A stretch of 64,000 nucleotides of DNA from Sandaracinus amylolyticus (lineage in GTDB: Bacteria; Myxococcota_A; Polyangia; Polyangiales; Sandaracinaceae): the NCBI RefSeq assembly GCF_021631985.1, contig NZ_CP070225.1:3472001-3536000 (forward strand), written 5' to 3'. The notes below the pieces were generated by a model. That model saw nothing but the letters and a program-made list of their open reading frames with translations. It had not been told where the DNA came from and made no database searches. This document shows, piece by piece, positions 52,973 to 62,478 of the stretch. Position numbers and translations under genes: made by a program. Position 1 is the first letter of the stretch, and every line of letters begins with the position of its first letter.

Positions 52973-54232
52973 CTACTGCACGTCGCGCGATTCTGCGAAC
53001 GCGGTGCGCGACGTCGCCGCAGGTCGCGCCACACGCGGGATCGGCGCGGCGCTGGGCGCACCTCGGCGCGCGATCTCGAGCGCGTAACGCGCGCACAGCG
53101 CGGGCACGTGGTGGGCGAGCCTTCCGTACGCCTCGCGCCCGCTGCCCGCGAGCGCGCGCAGGTACGGCATCCCGAAGAGCACCCGCAGCCAGCGGTGCGG
53201 GTGCCGCCCGTAGAGGCGATCCGCCAGGCGCGCCTGGAACCACAGGTTCCGGCCCTCGGCGCTCGCGAGGAAGCCCGTCTCGTAGCCCGCGATCGTCGCG
53301 CTGCGATCGTCGAGCGCGCGGCGCAGGCGCGAGGCGGCGTAGCTCGCGATCTCGAGCGAGGGCGCGATGCCCTCGCCGAGCAGCGCGTCGATGCCCAGCG
53401 CCTCGCCGACCAGCACGAGCCCGGGGCGATGCCCCTGCACGCCCGCGTCGAAGTAGCGCTCCGGCCAGCCGTGGATCTTCGAGTCCACCAGGCGGTATCC
53501 GAGGCGCGTCGCGTAGTCCTCGGTCCAGCGCCGCAGCACGTCGCCCGCGACCACGCCCCGCCCGTCCATCACGCCGATCTTGAAGAGCCCGTCGCGCCGC
53601 GCGGGATCGGGGAACGGGAAGACCCACGCGTAGCCGGGGATGCCGTCGAGGATCGGATCGAAGTCGAAGATCAACGTGCCCGGCTTGGTGTCCGCCGAGA
53701 CCGGCTCGAACACCGCCTCGACGAGCCGCCCGGTGATCCCCCCGCGCAATCCACTGGCGCGCCGCGAGAGCCCGTTCGCGCCGTCGGCACCGACGACCCA
53801 CTCGAACGTCTCGGTCGTGCTCCCGGTGCGCACCCGCCAGCCCGACGTCGCGGGCTCCAGCGCGCTCACCAGCGTCTCCTCGCGCACCTCGACCCCGCGG
53901 GCGCGACACGCCTCGAGCAGCGCGAGATCGAGCTCGCCGCGATCGAAGACCCACTGCGGTCCGCGCTCGCGCACCGCGAACGCGCCGAGCTCGCAGCGGA
54001 ACTCGAGCTCGTTCGTGGTCCCACCGCCCTCGGGCCGCGCCCCGAGCACCCGCGCGATCCACTCGGTGCCGCGGAACGTGATGCCGCCGCCGCAGAGCTT
54101 CGGGCGCGGGAAGCGCGCCTTGTCGATCAGCACGAGATCGTCGGGGTCGACGCCCGCCGCGATCAGCTCGAGGGCGGTCGCCGTCCCGCCGGGGCCGGCG
54201 CCGAGGATCGCGATGCGCTTCGCTCGTCCCAT
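52973..54232 (-). CDS. Geranylgeranyl-reductase-like FAD-dependent oxidoreductase
   Basis: The 419 aa flavoprotein starts MGRAKRIAILGAGPGGTATA, a classic FAD dinucleotide-binding motif. PRPKLCGGG follows near 50, the Cys-containing substrate motif of the geranylgeranyl reductase family, then DRGELD, VVGADGANGLSRR and GDALLGEGI-like IDALLGEGIAPSLE (GD motif changed). Family members reduce isoprenoid double bonds in archaeal lipids, chlorophyll or quinones. In myxobacteria a lipid or menaquinone substrate is plausible. The ATG at 54232 is chosen over frames running to 55216. It is divergent from the lipid operon across a 486-bp gap. Confidence 0.85.
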   Translation of the reverse strand: MGRAKRIAILGAGPGGTATALELIAAGVDPDDLVLIDKARFPRPKLCGGGITFRGTEWIARVLGARPEGGGTTNELEFRCELGAFAVRERGPQWVFDRGELDLALLEACRARGVEVREETLVSALEPATSGWRVRTGSTTETFEWVVGADGANGLSRRASGLRGGITGRLVEAVFEPVSADTKPGTLIFDFDPILDGIPGYAWVFPFPDPARRDGLFKIGVMDGRGVVAGDVLRRWTEDYATRLGYRLVDSKIHGWPERYFDAGVQGHRPGLVLVGEALGIDALLGEGIAPSLEIASYAASRLRRALDDRSATIAGYETGFLASAEGRNLWFQARLADRLYGRHPHRWLRVLFGMPYLRALAGSGREAYGRLAHHVPALCARYALEIARRGAPSAAPIPRVARPAATSRTAFAESRDVQ

Positions 54233-54367
54233 TCGCGGGGCCGAACATGTCCGCGGGCTCCAGGCCCGGTCAAATCGCGCGGGCGCTCCGGGAGGAGGCC
54301 TCCAGGGCTCGTCGAGCACCCCGCGGAGCGCTCGCGACCCTCCGCGGGTTCGAATCGTTGCGCCGGT

Positions 54368-54484
54368 GGAACGATCGAGCCCAATGAGGCTCCCGCGTTT
54401 CGCCGCGGGAAACGATCCGACTCTCGGAGGATGCTTCCGTTGCGCAACGGGAACGGAGTGGCGCTGAGGAGGCTCGATCGTTCC
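54368..54484. repeat. Nested inverted-repeat element
   Basis: An outer perfect 14-bp inverted repeat (GGAACGATCGAGCC 54368-54381, complement at 54471-54484) encloses two hairpins. One has a 7-bp stem (54391-54397 with 54404-54410). The other is a perfect 14-bp palindrome (CCGTTGCGCAACGG, 54437-54450). The whole could fold as a multi-branched RNA or cruciform. It may also be the ends of a small non-autonomous element. Confidence 0.7.
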
Positions 54485-54681
54485 AGCCGCGGAAACGATC
54501 GAACCTTCGGTAGGCCGCGCATCGCTCGTCGCGGGCCGCGGGAACCCCCGGAGGGTTGCCCCGAGCGGCGGGCAGAACGTCGCGAGCCTCGGAGGGCTCG
54601 AAAGTGCTCGCGCCGAATCGTGAGAAGGCCAAGAACGTCGGTCGTCCGCCGTCCCCGGACGAAGACGACCGGAAAGACTGT

Positions 54682-54695
54682 ACTGACACGTCAGT
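54682..54695. promoter_or_regulatory. Operator-like palindrome before the lipid operon
   Basis: ACTGAC-AC-GTCAGT is a perfect 6-bp inverted repeat with a 2-bp spacer, 23 nt before the GTG of the first operon gene. It lies in a small AT-richer patch. The form matches TetR-family operators, but it differs from the ATGAC-N4-GTCAT sites of the TetR at 31599. Confidence 0.6.
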
Positions 54696-54718
54696 CTAGT
54701 TTTGCTAAGCACCCGGCC

Positions 54719-55387
54719 GTGAGAACGGCAGCCTTCTTCCGGCTCGAGGGTGCGCTCTCGGGCTCCCCCGCGTGGGCGGGCGCGATGTGGCTCGCGTCGA
54801 ACGCGCCCAGCGTGCGGCGGCGGCTCTTCGGGATCGGCGGGGTCGCGATCTCGGCGGCGCTGGCCGCGCGCGATCCCGCGATCACCCGGCACGTCGCGTG
54901 GTCGACGCTGCGCGGGTTCAGCGAGGACCGCCTGGTCGTGCTCGGCGACGACTACGCGCGCGATCGCGTGCTGCCCTCGATCAAGCCCGATGCCCGACGG
55001 CTGATCGACGAGGCGCGCGCGAGCGGTCGCACGCTCGTGCTGATCAGCGAGTCGATCGACGCGATCGTCCAGCCGGTCGCGGACGCGCTCGGGTTCGAGA
55101 TCGTGATCGCGAACGCGCTCGAGATGGACGGCGCCGAGGCCACCGGCGTGCTGCGCGAGCCGGTGGTCGGGCCCGAGATCGATCCCAAGCGGCTGCGCGA
55201 GATCGCGGCGCGCCACCAGATCGATCTCGCGCGCTCGTGCGGGTACGGCGCGTCGCGCAGCGACGGCGTGTTGCTCTCGCTCGTCGGGCTTCCTTGCGCG
55301 GTCGATCCCGATCGCGAGCTGGCGCGCGTCGCGCGCGATCTCGACTGGCCCGTGGTGCGCAGCGTGCGCGAAGAGGAGACGCGATGA
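54719..55387 (+). CDS. HAD-IB-like protein lacking catalytic Asp residues
   Basis: The 222 aa protein has the HAD subclass IB layout: motif I region AAFFRLEGAL, a cap with LVVLGDDYARDRVLPSIKP, motif II LVLISES, motif III PKRLREIA and motif IV region GYGASRSDGVLL followed by LPCAVDPDREL. In active relatives motif I is FFDLDGTL, so the nucleophile Asp is Arg8 and the acid/base Asp is Glu10. Motif IV has Ala for the first Asp. It should not catalyse the usual phosphoryl transfer and may act as a structural or regulatory subunit. It is the first gene of the lipid operon, and its stop overlaps the reductase start (ATGA). Confidence 0.82.
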   Translation: MRTAAFFRLEGALSGSPAWAGAMWLASNAPSVRRRLFGIGGVAISAALAARDPAITRHVAWSTLRGFSEDRLVVLGDDYARDRVLPSIKPDARRLIDEARASGRTLVLISESIDAIVQPVADALGFEIVIANALEMDGAEATGVLREPVVGPEIDPKRLREIAARHQIDLARSCGYGASRSDGVLLSLVGLPCAVDPDRELARVARDLDWPVVRSVREEETR

Positions 55388-57048
55388 GCCTGCGTGAAGA
55401 GCTCCGCGGCAAGCAGGTCCTGGTCACGGGCGTGACCGGCTTCGTCGCGAAGGTGTGGGTCGCGTTCCTGCTCGAGCGCGCGCCCGAGATCGGGCGCATC
55501 GTGCTACTCGCGCGCGGCAAGCGCGGACAGAGCGCGGCGTCGCGGGTGCAGCGCCTCTTCGAGCGCTCGCCGTGCTTCCGCCCGCTGCGGGATCGACACG
55601 GCGACGGCTTCGGCGCGTTCCTCGCGTCGCGCATCGAGGTGGTCTCGGGCGACGCGCGCCGTCCGATGCTCGGCATCGACGAGCGTGTGCTCGACGAGCT
55701 GCTGCCGCGCCTCGACGCGATCGTGCACATCGCGGGGCTGACCGACTTCGTGCCCGATCCGCGCGACGGCGTCGCGGTGAACGTGCGCGGCGCGCAGCAC
55801 GCCGCGGATCTCGCGGCGCGCACCCGCGGCAAGCGGCTCGTGCACATGAGCACGTGCTTCGTCGCGGGTCAGGGCTCGCGCGTCGTGCCCGAGGAGCTGA
55901 CCGCGGGCGTCGCGCCGAACGGCACGCGCTTCGATCCCGAGGGCGAGCTGCTCGCGATCGACTCGGTGTGCGCGGCGATCGACGCGCGGCTCGACAAGGA
56001 CGATCCCGCGGCCGCGCGGCGTGAGCGCATCGACGCGGGCACCCGGCGCGCGCTCGCGCTCGGTTGGCCGAACCTCTACACGTACACGAAGGGCCTCTCC
56101 GAGCACCTGCTCGCGATCCGCGAGGACGACCTGGCGGTCACGATCGTGCGCCCGTCGATCGTCGAGTGCGCGCACGAGACGCCGTTCTCGGGGTGGAACG
56201 AGGGGATGAACACCTCGGGCCCGCTGGTGTGGCTCGTGGGGACGCCCCACCGCCGCATGCCCTTCTCGCCGAAGCATCACTTCGACGTGGTGCCGGTCGA
56301 CAGCGTCGCGCGCGGCACGACGCTCGCCCTGGTGAGCGCGCTCCGCGAGCGCGACGCGCGCGGGGTGCGCGGCGTGTGGCAGCTCGCGTCGTCGGATCAC
56401 AACCCGCTGACGCTCGGTCGCGCGCTCGATCTCTCGACGCTCGCGCGGCGCCGTCAGTACGCGAAGAGCGACGATCCCTTCGAGCGCTTCGTGCTCGCGC
56501 ACCTCGAGAGCGTGCTCGCGTCGCGCTCGGCGAGCGACGATCTCGTGCTGCCCACCGCGCGCAAGGCGACGCGCGCGCTGCGCGATGCGCTGGTCGCGTT
56601 CGACCCCGAGCACTACCTGCCCTCGTCGCTGCGCGAGAAGCTCGGCGAGGGATTGGCCAAGCGCGCGCAGCGCGCGGCGAAGACGCTCGGGAACACGTCG
56701 CGCACGATCGGCCAGGTCGAGCAGATGCTGCGCGTCTACCAGCCCTTCGTGTGGGACGACGATCTCGTCTTCCGCACCGACACGGTGCGCGAGGCGAGCG
56801 CGATGTTGAGCGACGAGGATCGCGCGCTCTTCGGGTTCGACGTGCACACGATCGATTGGCGCCGGTACTGGCTCGAGGTGCAGATCCCCGGGCTCGACAC
56901 GTGGTCCTTGCCGCTCTTGAAGGGCGAGCGCGCGCCCGAGGATCCCGCGTGCGTGATCACGCCCGGACTGCGCGAGCTGGTGGCGCGTGAAGCGGTGCGT
57001 CTGGGCGCGCCGGCCGCGATGGTCGCGATGGGAGAAGAAGCGGAATGA
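55384..57048 (+). CDS. Fatty acyl-CoA reductase-like protein (NAD-binding, male-sterility type)
   Basis: The 554 aa protein has an extended SDR Rossmann start (KQVLVTGVTGFVAKVWVAFLL). Male-sterility/FAR blocks follow: VVSGDARRPMLGI, DAIVHIAGLTDFVPD, HMSTCFVAGQ, the active-site YTYTKGLSE (YxxxK) and VRPSIVECAHETP with GWNEG. The C-terminal 200 residues are a sterile-like domain. Such enzymes reduce fatty acyl-CoA or acyl-ACP to alcohols or aldehydes. Operon neighbours supply acyl-ligases and an ACP, so the substrate may be ACP-bound. Overlaps of 4 nt on both sides. Confidence 0.87.
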   Translation: MSLREELRGKQVLVTGVTGFVAKVWVAFLLERAPEIGRIVLLARGKRGQSAASRVQRLFERSPCFRPLRDRHGDGFGAFLASRIEVVSGDARRPMLGIDERVLDELLPRLDAIVHIAGLTDFVPDPRDGVAVNVRGAQHAADLAARTRGKRLVHMSTCFVAGQGSRVVPEELTAGVAPNGTRFDPEGELLAIDSVCAAIDARLDKDDPAAARRERIDAGTRRALALGWPNLYTYTKGLSEHLLAIREDDLAVTIVRPSIVECAHETPFSGWNEGMNTSGPLVWLVGTPHRRMPFSPKHHFDVVPVDSVARGTTLALVSALRERDARGVRGVWQLASSDHNPLTLGRALDLSTLARRRQYAKSDDPFERFVLAHLESVLASRSASDDLVLPTARKATRALRDALVAFDPEHYLPSSLREKLGEGLAKRAQRAAKTLGNTSRTIGQVEQMLRVYQPFVWDDDLVFRTDTVREASAMLSDEDRALFGFDVHTIDWRRYWLEVQIPGLDTWSLPLLKGERAPEDPACVITPGLRELVAREAVRLGAPAAMVAMGEEAE

Positions 57049-58211
57049 CGATCTTCGTCACCGGAGGAACCGGTTATCTGGGCTCGTACGTCGTGACGCG
57101 CCTGCTCGAGCAGCACGACGATCGGCTGCTGCTCATGGTGCGCGGCAAGACGCGCGACGAGGCGGTCACGAAGCTGTGGAACGGTCTGCAGCTCCACATG
57201 GACGCCGCGAGCTTCCGCGCCGCGCTGGAGCGCATCGACTTCGTGTCGGGCGACCTGACGATGCCCGGGCTCGGCATCACCGGCGACGAGCGCCGTCGCG
57301 TCACGCAGTCGGTGGACTCGGTGCTCCACATCGCGGCCTCGCTCAATCGGAAGAGCGAGAAGGCGTGCCTCAACTCGAACCTGCGCGGCACGCTCAACGT
57401 GATCCAGCTCGCGCGCGACGTCGCGAGCGCGCGCGGTGGGCTGCGCCGGTTCAGCCACGTGTCGACGGTCGCGGTGTGCGGGCAGCGTGATCGCGAGGAC
57501 GTCACCGAGGACGCGTCGGTCGACTGGGATCGCAGCGACTACGATCCCTACGGGCGCACCAAGAAGTTCTGCGAGCACATGGTCCGCGAGCTCCTTCCGG
57601 ACGTGCCGAAGACGTTCTTCCGCCCGTCGATCGTGATGGGCGACTCGCGCCATCCGCGCACGACGCAGTTCGACATGGTGCGCGCGACGTGCCTGCTGAT
57701 CGACGCGCCCTTCGTGCCGATGCGCGCCGATGCGCGGGTCGACATCGTGAACGCCGACTACGTCGGGCGCGCGATCGCCGACATCCACGTGAAGGAGTCG
57801 CCGCGCTACGACTGCTATCACCTCTCGAGCGGCCGCGCGTCGAAGCGCGCGAGCGAGATCGACGCGGTGCTCACCGAGAAGATCGCGGGGCGTCGTGCCG
57901 CGCGCTTCGCGCCGCGCCTCGAGAAGCCCTTCGCGTCGCTCATGAACGGCATGGCGGGGCTGCCGCGCTCGCAGGCATCGCTCGTCGGATCGCTGTTCAA
58001 GGTGTTCATGCCGTACATCACGTTCGACACGGTCTTCGTGAACGATCGCGTGTGCGAGGAGCTCGGCGAGACGCCGATCCCGTTCACCGAGTACTGCGCG
58101 GGGCTCTATCGCTGGGCGAAGGAGCAGGACTACACGTTCCCCTACGTCGCGCTCCCTGCGGCGCCGAGCGTCGATCACGGCGCGAAGAACGGAGCGGGCG
58201 CATGGGCCTGA
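57045..58211 (+). CDS. NAD-dependent epimerase/thioester-reductase-like SDR protein
   Basis: The 388 aa extended SDR has TGGTGYLGSYVVTRLL at the N-terminus, GDLTMPGLGI, LHIAASLNRK, HVSTVAVCGQ and YDPYGRTKKFCE (YxxxK). RPSIVMGDS follows. It resembles the reductase domains that release thioesters from carrier proteins as aldehydes, and also the N-terminal half of FAR. Having two related reductases side by side suggests stepwise reduction, acyl to aldehyde to alcohol, or action on two substrates. ATGA overlap with the FAR gene and a 10-nt overlap with the next gene. Confidence 0.83.
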   Translation: MTIFVTGGTGYLGSYVVTRLLEQHDDRLLLMVRGKTRDEAVTKLWNGLQLHMDAASFRAALERIDFVSGDLTMPGLGITGDERRRVTQSVDSVLHIAASLNRKSEKACLNSNLRGTLNVIQLARDVASARGGLRRFSHVSTVAVCGQRDREDVTEDASVDWDRSDYDPYGRTKKFCEHMVRELLPDVPKTFFRPSIVMGDSRHPRTTQFDMVRATCLLIDAPFVPMRADARVDIVNADYVGRAIADIHVKESPRYDCYHLSSGRASKRASEIDAVLTEKIAGRRAARFAPRLEKPFASLMNGMAGLPRSQASLVGSLFKVFMPYITFDTVFVNDRVCEELGETPIPFTEYCAGLYRWAKEQDYTFPYVALPAAPSVDHGAKNGAGAWA

Positions 58212-59755
58212 GCAGCAAGCTCTTCGCGCAGCTCGCGGGCCGCGCTGCGAAGGCGGCGGCGAAGCGCACCAAGGAGGCGCTCGATCCCGATCGCCTGCTC
58301 CAGCTCACGATGGAAGGTCTCGTCGAGACCGCGCGCGAGCGGCACGAGAGCGAGCCCTCGCCGCGCTGGCGTCCCGGCGAGCCGATCAAGCTGCTCTTCG
58401 CGGGCTACGTCGGAACGCGCAACACCGGCGCCGACGTGCGCGTCGAGGAGATGCTGCGGCAGTTCCGGCATCTCTTCGGCGACGAGCACTGCGACCTCTC
58501 GATCCTCACGATCGATCCCAGCAAGACCCGCGGGTACTTCAAGACCGTCAAGCAGGTCCACGTCCCCCAGATCTTCCCGAAGTTCCTCTTCGATCAGGTG
58601 CGCGCGCAGCACGGCGTGATCGCGTGCGAAGGCTCGATGTTCAAGAGCAAGTTCGCGAGCGCGCTGACGACGATGATGGCCGGCGCGCTGGGCCTCGCGG
58701 TCGCGGAGGAGAAGATCGCGGTCGGCTACGGCGGCGAGGCGGGCGCGATGGACGCGTCGCTCGAGGACATGATCCGCCGGACGCTCGGTGAGCGCGCGCT
58801 GGTGCTCACGCGCAACGACGAGTCGAGCGCGATCCTCGAGCGGCTCGGCGTGCCGACGCGCGTGGGGACCGACACCGCGTGGACCTACGAGGGCGCGCCC
58901 GACGAGCTCGCGGAGAAGCTGCTGCGGCGCGCGGGCTGGGACGAGAAGAAGCCCGTCGTCGTGGTGTGCCCGATCCATCCGTTCTGGTGGCCGGTGAAGC
59001 CGGACCCGCTGCGCGCCGCGGTGCACGGGCTGACGGGCGCCTACGAGAAGAGCCACTTCGAGTCGATCTACTTCCACGAGGACGGGCCCGAGGTCGACGC
59101 GCGCTTCGATCGCTACATCGCGGGGCTCGCGGGCGCGCTCGACGACTTCCGGCGCGCGCACGACGTGTTCCCGGTGATCGTCGGCATGGAGGCGCTCGAT
59201 CGCACGGCGTGCGAGGCGCTCTCGAAGAAGCTCGCGCGGCGCGGCGCGCCCGCGATGTTCGTGTCGGACGAGCACGAGTACCGCGAGATCGTCGCGGTGC
59301 TGCGGCGCGCGTCGCTGATCGTGTCGTCGCGTTACCACGCGCTCGTGTGCTCGATGCCGGCCGCGGTACCGAGCGTCGGCGTCACGATGGACGAGCGCAT
59401 CCGCAACCTGATGCGCGATCGCGGCCAGCGCGATCTGCTGCTGAACGTCGACGACGAGGCGCTCGACGAGCGGCTCTTCGAGGCGATGCAGCGCGCGTGG
59501 TCGGATCCCGACGCGTCGCGTGTGGCGATCGAGCGCAGCGTCGCGCGCAGCCTGGTGCGGCAGGGCGAGATGGGCGTGCACCTCGTCGATCACGTGCGCG
59601 CGCACCATCCGCGCTTCCCGTTCGCGAGGCACCTCGGGTCGAGCGAGACCGGCGGCGACGGCGATCCCATCGCGCACCTTCCGCCGCTCGCGGCGCGGCA
59701 GCGCCTGATCCTCGAGCGCTGGCGCGCGGTCGAGCTGGGAGCACTGCAGGCATGA
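58202..59755 (+). CDS. Polysaccharide pyruvyl transferase family protein
   Basis: The 517 aa protein carries the PF04230 signature. FAGYVGTRNTGADVRVEEML appears near residue 65, and near the C-terminus VSSRYHALVCSM followed by PSVGVTMDERIRNLM. GYGGEAGAMDAS and RNDESSAILERLGV are further family blocks. Known members transfer pyruvate from PEP to sugars as ketals, or act on cell-wall polymers (CsaB, WcaK). It is longer than CsaB by about 150 residues because of a helical N-terminus and C-terminal extension. Its place in a lipid operon suggests a glycolipid head group. That is inference. Confidence 0.78.
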   Translation: MGLSSKLFAQLAGRAAKAAAKRTKEALDPDRLLQLTMEGLVETARERHESEPSPRWRPGEPIKLLFAGYVGTRNTGADVRVEEMLRQFRHLFGDEHCDLSILTIDPSKTRGYFKTVKQVHVPQIFPKFLFDQVRAQHGVIACEGSMFKSKFASALTTMMAGALGLAVAEEKIAVGYGGEAGAMDASLEDMIRRTLGERALVLTRNDESSAILERLGVPTRVGTDTAWTYEGAPDELAEKLLRRAGWDEKKPVVVVCPIHPFWWPVKPDPLRAAVHGLTGAYEKSHFESIYFHEDGPEVDARFDRYIAGLAGALDDFRRAHDVFPVIVGMEALDRTACEALSKKLARRGAPAMFVSDEHEYREIVAVLRRASLIVSSRYHALVCSMPAAVPSVGVTMDERIRNLMRDRGQRDLLLNVDDEALDERLFEAMQRAWSDPDASRVAIERSVARSLVRQGEMGVHLVDHVRAHHPRFPFARHLGSSETGGDGDPIAHLPPLAARQRLILERWRAVELGALQA

Positions 59756-61409
59756 GCTTCGTCGACGTCTTCCTCGCGAACCTGAGCGAGCACCCCGATC
59801 GCGCGTTCGTCACCGAGGTGTGCTGCACCGGGCTCGCGCCCGGGAAGGAGCGCCTCGTGCCCACGCGCGGCGGACGGCTGCGCGAGATGATCGAGCAGGC
59901 GCGCCACGCGCTGCGCGCGGCCGGCGTGAAGCCGGGCGATCGCGTGGTGCTCGTCGCGCCGAACTCGGCGCGCTGGATCGCGTGCGACGTGGCGATCCTC
60001 GCCGAGGGCGCGACCTGCGTGCCGATGTACGCGCGCCAGGCCGCCAACGAGCTCGTCGCGATGATGCGCGACTGCGATCCGCGGGTCGTGATCGTCGACG
60101 GAGCGCCGCTCGCCGAAGCGATCGCGGCGCACGCGCCGCCCGCGCCGATCGTGCAGCTCGACGCGCTGTTCGCGGGGCATCCCCCGAGCACGCTCGATCC
60201 GGGGCGACGGATCGATGCGACCAGCGTCGCCACGATCATCTACACGTCGGGCTCGAGCGGCGAGCCCAAGGGTGTGATGACGAGCGTCGCGAACGTCGAG
60301 CACATGCTGCCGGTGCTCGACGCGAAGCTGCGCGAGCTGACGGGCACGAGCGGCGGGCGCGATCGTGTCTTCCACTACCTGCCCTTCTGCTTCGCGGGAT
60401 CGCGCATGGTCCTCTGGGCCTGCCTCTTCCGCGCGAACGGCTTGTTCCTCTCGACGAACCTCGACGACCTCGCGCGCGAGCTGCGCGTCGCGGCGCCCGA
60501 GTACTTCCTCAACGTGCCGGCGCTGCTCGAGCGCGTGCGCGCCGGGGTCGAGAAGAAGCTCGCGGAGCGCCCGCTGCCGGTGCGGATGCTCTACGAGCGC
60601 GCGATCGAGGCGTTCCGTCGCGAGCGCGCGGGCATCGCGCGGAAGAGAGATCGTGCGCTGCTGATGGCGGCGAAGAGCGCGCTCTTCCCGAAGATCCGCG
60701 AGCAGATCGGGCACCAGATCACCGGGCTGATCTGCGGCTCCGCGCCGCTCGCGGAGGAGACCCAGGCGTGGTTCTCGGACCTCGTCGGCATCCCCGTCTA
60801 CCAGGTCTACGGGCTCACCGAGACCACCGCGATCGTGTCGATCGATCGCGTCGACGGAGTGGTGCCCGGGCGCGTCGGCCATCCGATCCCCGGATGCGAC
60901 GTGCGGCTCGGCGAGCACGGCGAGCTGCAGATCCGCGGGCCCAACGTGTTCCGCGGGTACTTCCGGCGCGACGCGGCGACGCGCGATGCGTTCACCGACG
61001 ATGGCTGGTTCCGCACCGGCGATCAGGCGACGATCGACACCCGCGGTCTGCTCCAGATCATCGGGCGCGTGAAGAACATCCTCGTGCCGAGCTCGGGGCA
61101 CAACGTCGCGCCCGAGCCGATCGAGCAGCTGATCATGGAGCGCGTCCCGAGCGCGTCGCACGCGGTCGTGATCGGGCATGGTCGCCCCTACCTCGTCGCG
61201 CTGCTCGCGGGCACCGCGGACCGCGGCGCGATCGATCGCGCGATCGACGAGATCAACGAGGCGCTGCCGCACTACCGGCGCATCCGGAAGGTCCACGTGC
61301 ACCAGGACCCGCTCACGATCGAGAGCGGAATGCTCACCGCGAACCAGAAGCTGCGGCGCCAGGCGATCGAGGCGCACTTCGCGCGCGAGATCGACGCGCT
61401 CTACGCGTG

Positions 61410-61410
<1 letters not shown>
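59752..61410 (+). CDS. AMP-dependent acyl-CoA synthetase/ligase
   Basis: The 552 aa ANL-family enzyme has TIIYTSGSSGEPKGVM (P-loop), LPFCFAGSRM, the YGLTETTAI core motif, GWFRTGDQATID (RTGD) and a C-terminal LTANQKLRRQ with the catalytic Lys. The long lid insertion after residue 240 is typical of long-chain fatty acyl-CoA synthetases. It should activate a fatty acid as the acyl-adenylate, then pass it to CoA or to the operon ACP. ATGA overlap with the gene before and TGATG overlap with the gene after. Confidence 0.93.
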
Positions 61411-62230
<820 letters not shown>

Positions 62231-62234
<4 letters not shown>

Positions 62235-62473
62235 GCACCGCGAACGACGTGCTGCCGCGCCTGATGACCCTCGCCGCCGAACGCTTCGGAAAGCGCTCGA
62301 GCGAGCTGCGCCCCGCCGACGATCTCTTCGACGCGCTCGGCATCGACAGCGTCGAGGCGATGTCGCTCGTCACCGCGCTCGAGGAGCGCTTCGGCATCGA
62401 GATCCCCGACTACGAGGTGCAGGACGTGCGCACCTTCGAAGAGCTCGCGACCGTGATCGCGCGGAGGGTCTGA
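62231..62473 (+). CDS. Acyl carrier protein
   Basis: The 80 aa protein has the 4'-phosphopantetheine site in ALGIDSVEAM (Ser of the DSx motif) and an acidic helical bundle typical of ACPs (LRPADDLFD and EERFGIEIPDYEV). It is a dedicated carrier rather than the housekeeping AcpP: it lies in a lipid operon between enoyl hydratase and AMP-ligase genes, which suggests in-trans loading. Overlap of 4 nt with the preceding gene. Confidence 0.92.
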
Positions 62474-62478
62474 GCTCG

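Larger units (their letters stand above)
54233..54718. other. 486-bp stretch without a gene, rich in inverted repeats
   Basis: No frame here shows domain content or a ribosome site. The Arg/Ser-rich minus-strand frame of 139 codons is low complexity and judged a shadow. The stretch holds the nested inverted-repeat element at 54368-54484, further AACGATC cores near 54411 and 54495, and the operator-like palindrome at 54682-54695. It separates the flavoprotein gene from the lipid operon and should hold promoters for both. Confidence 0.7.

Noticed and set aside
54270-54689. Minus-strand frame of 139 codons in the noncoding stretch
   Set aside because: Arg/Ser low complexity, no ribosome site, and it crosses the inverted-repeat element.
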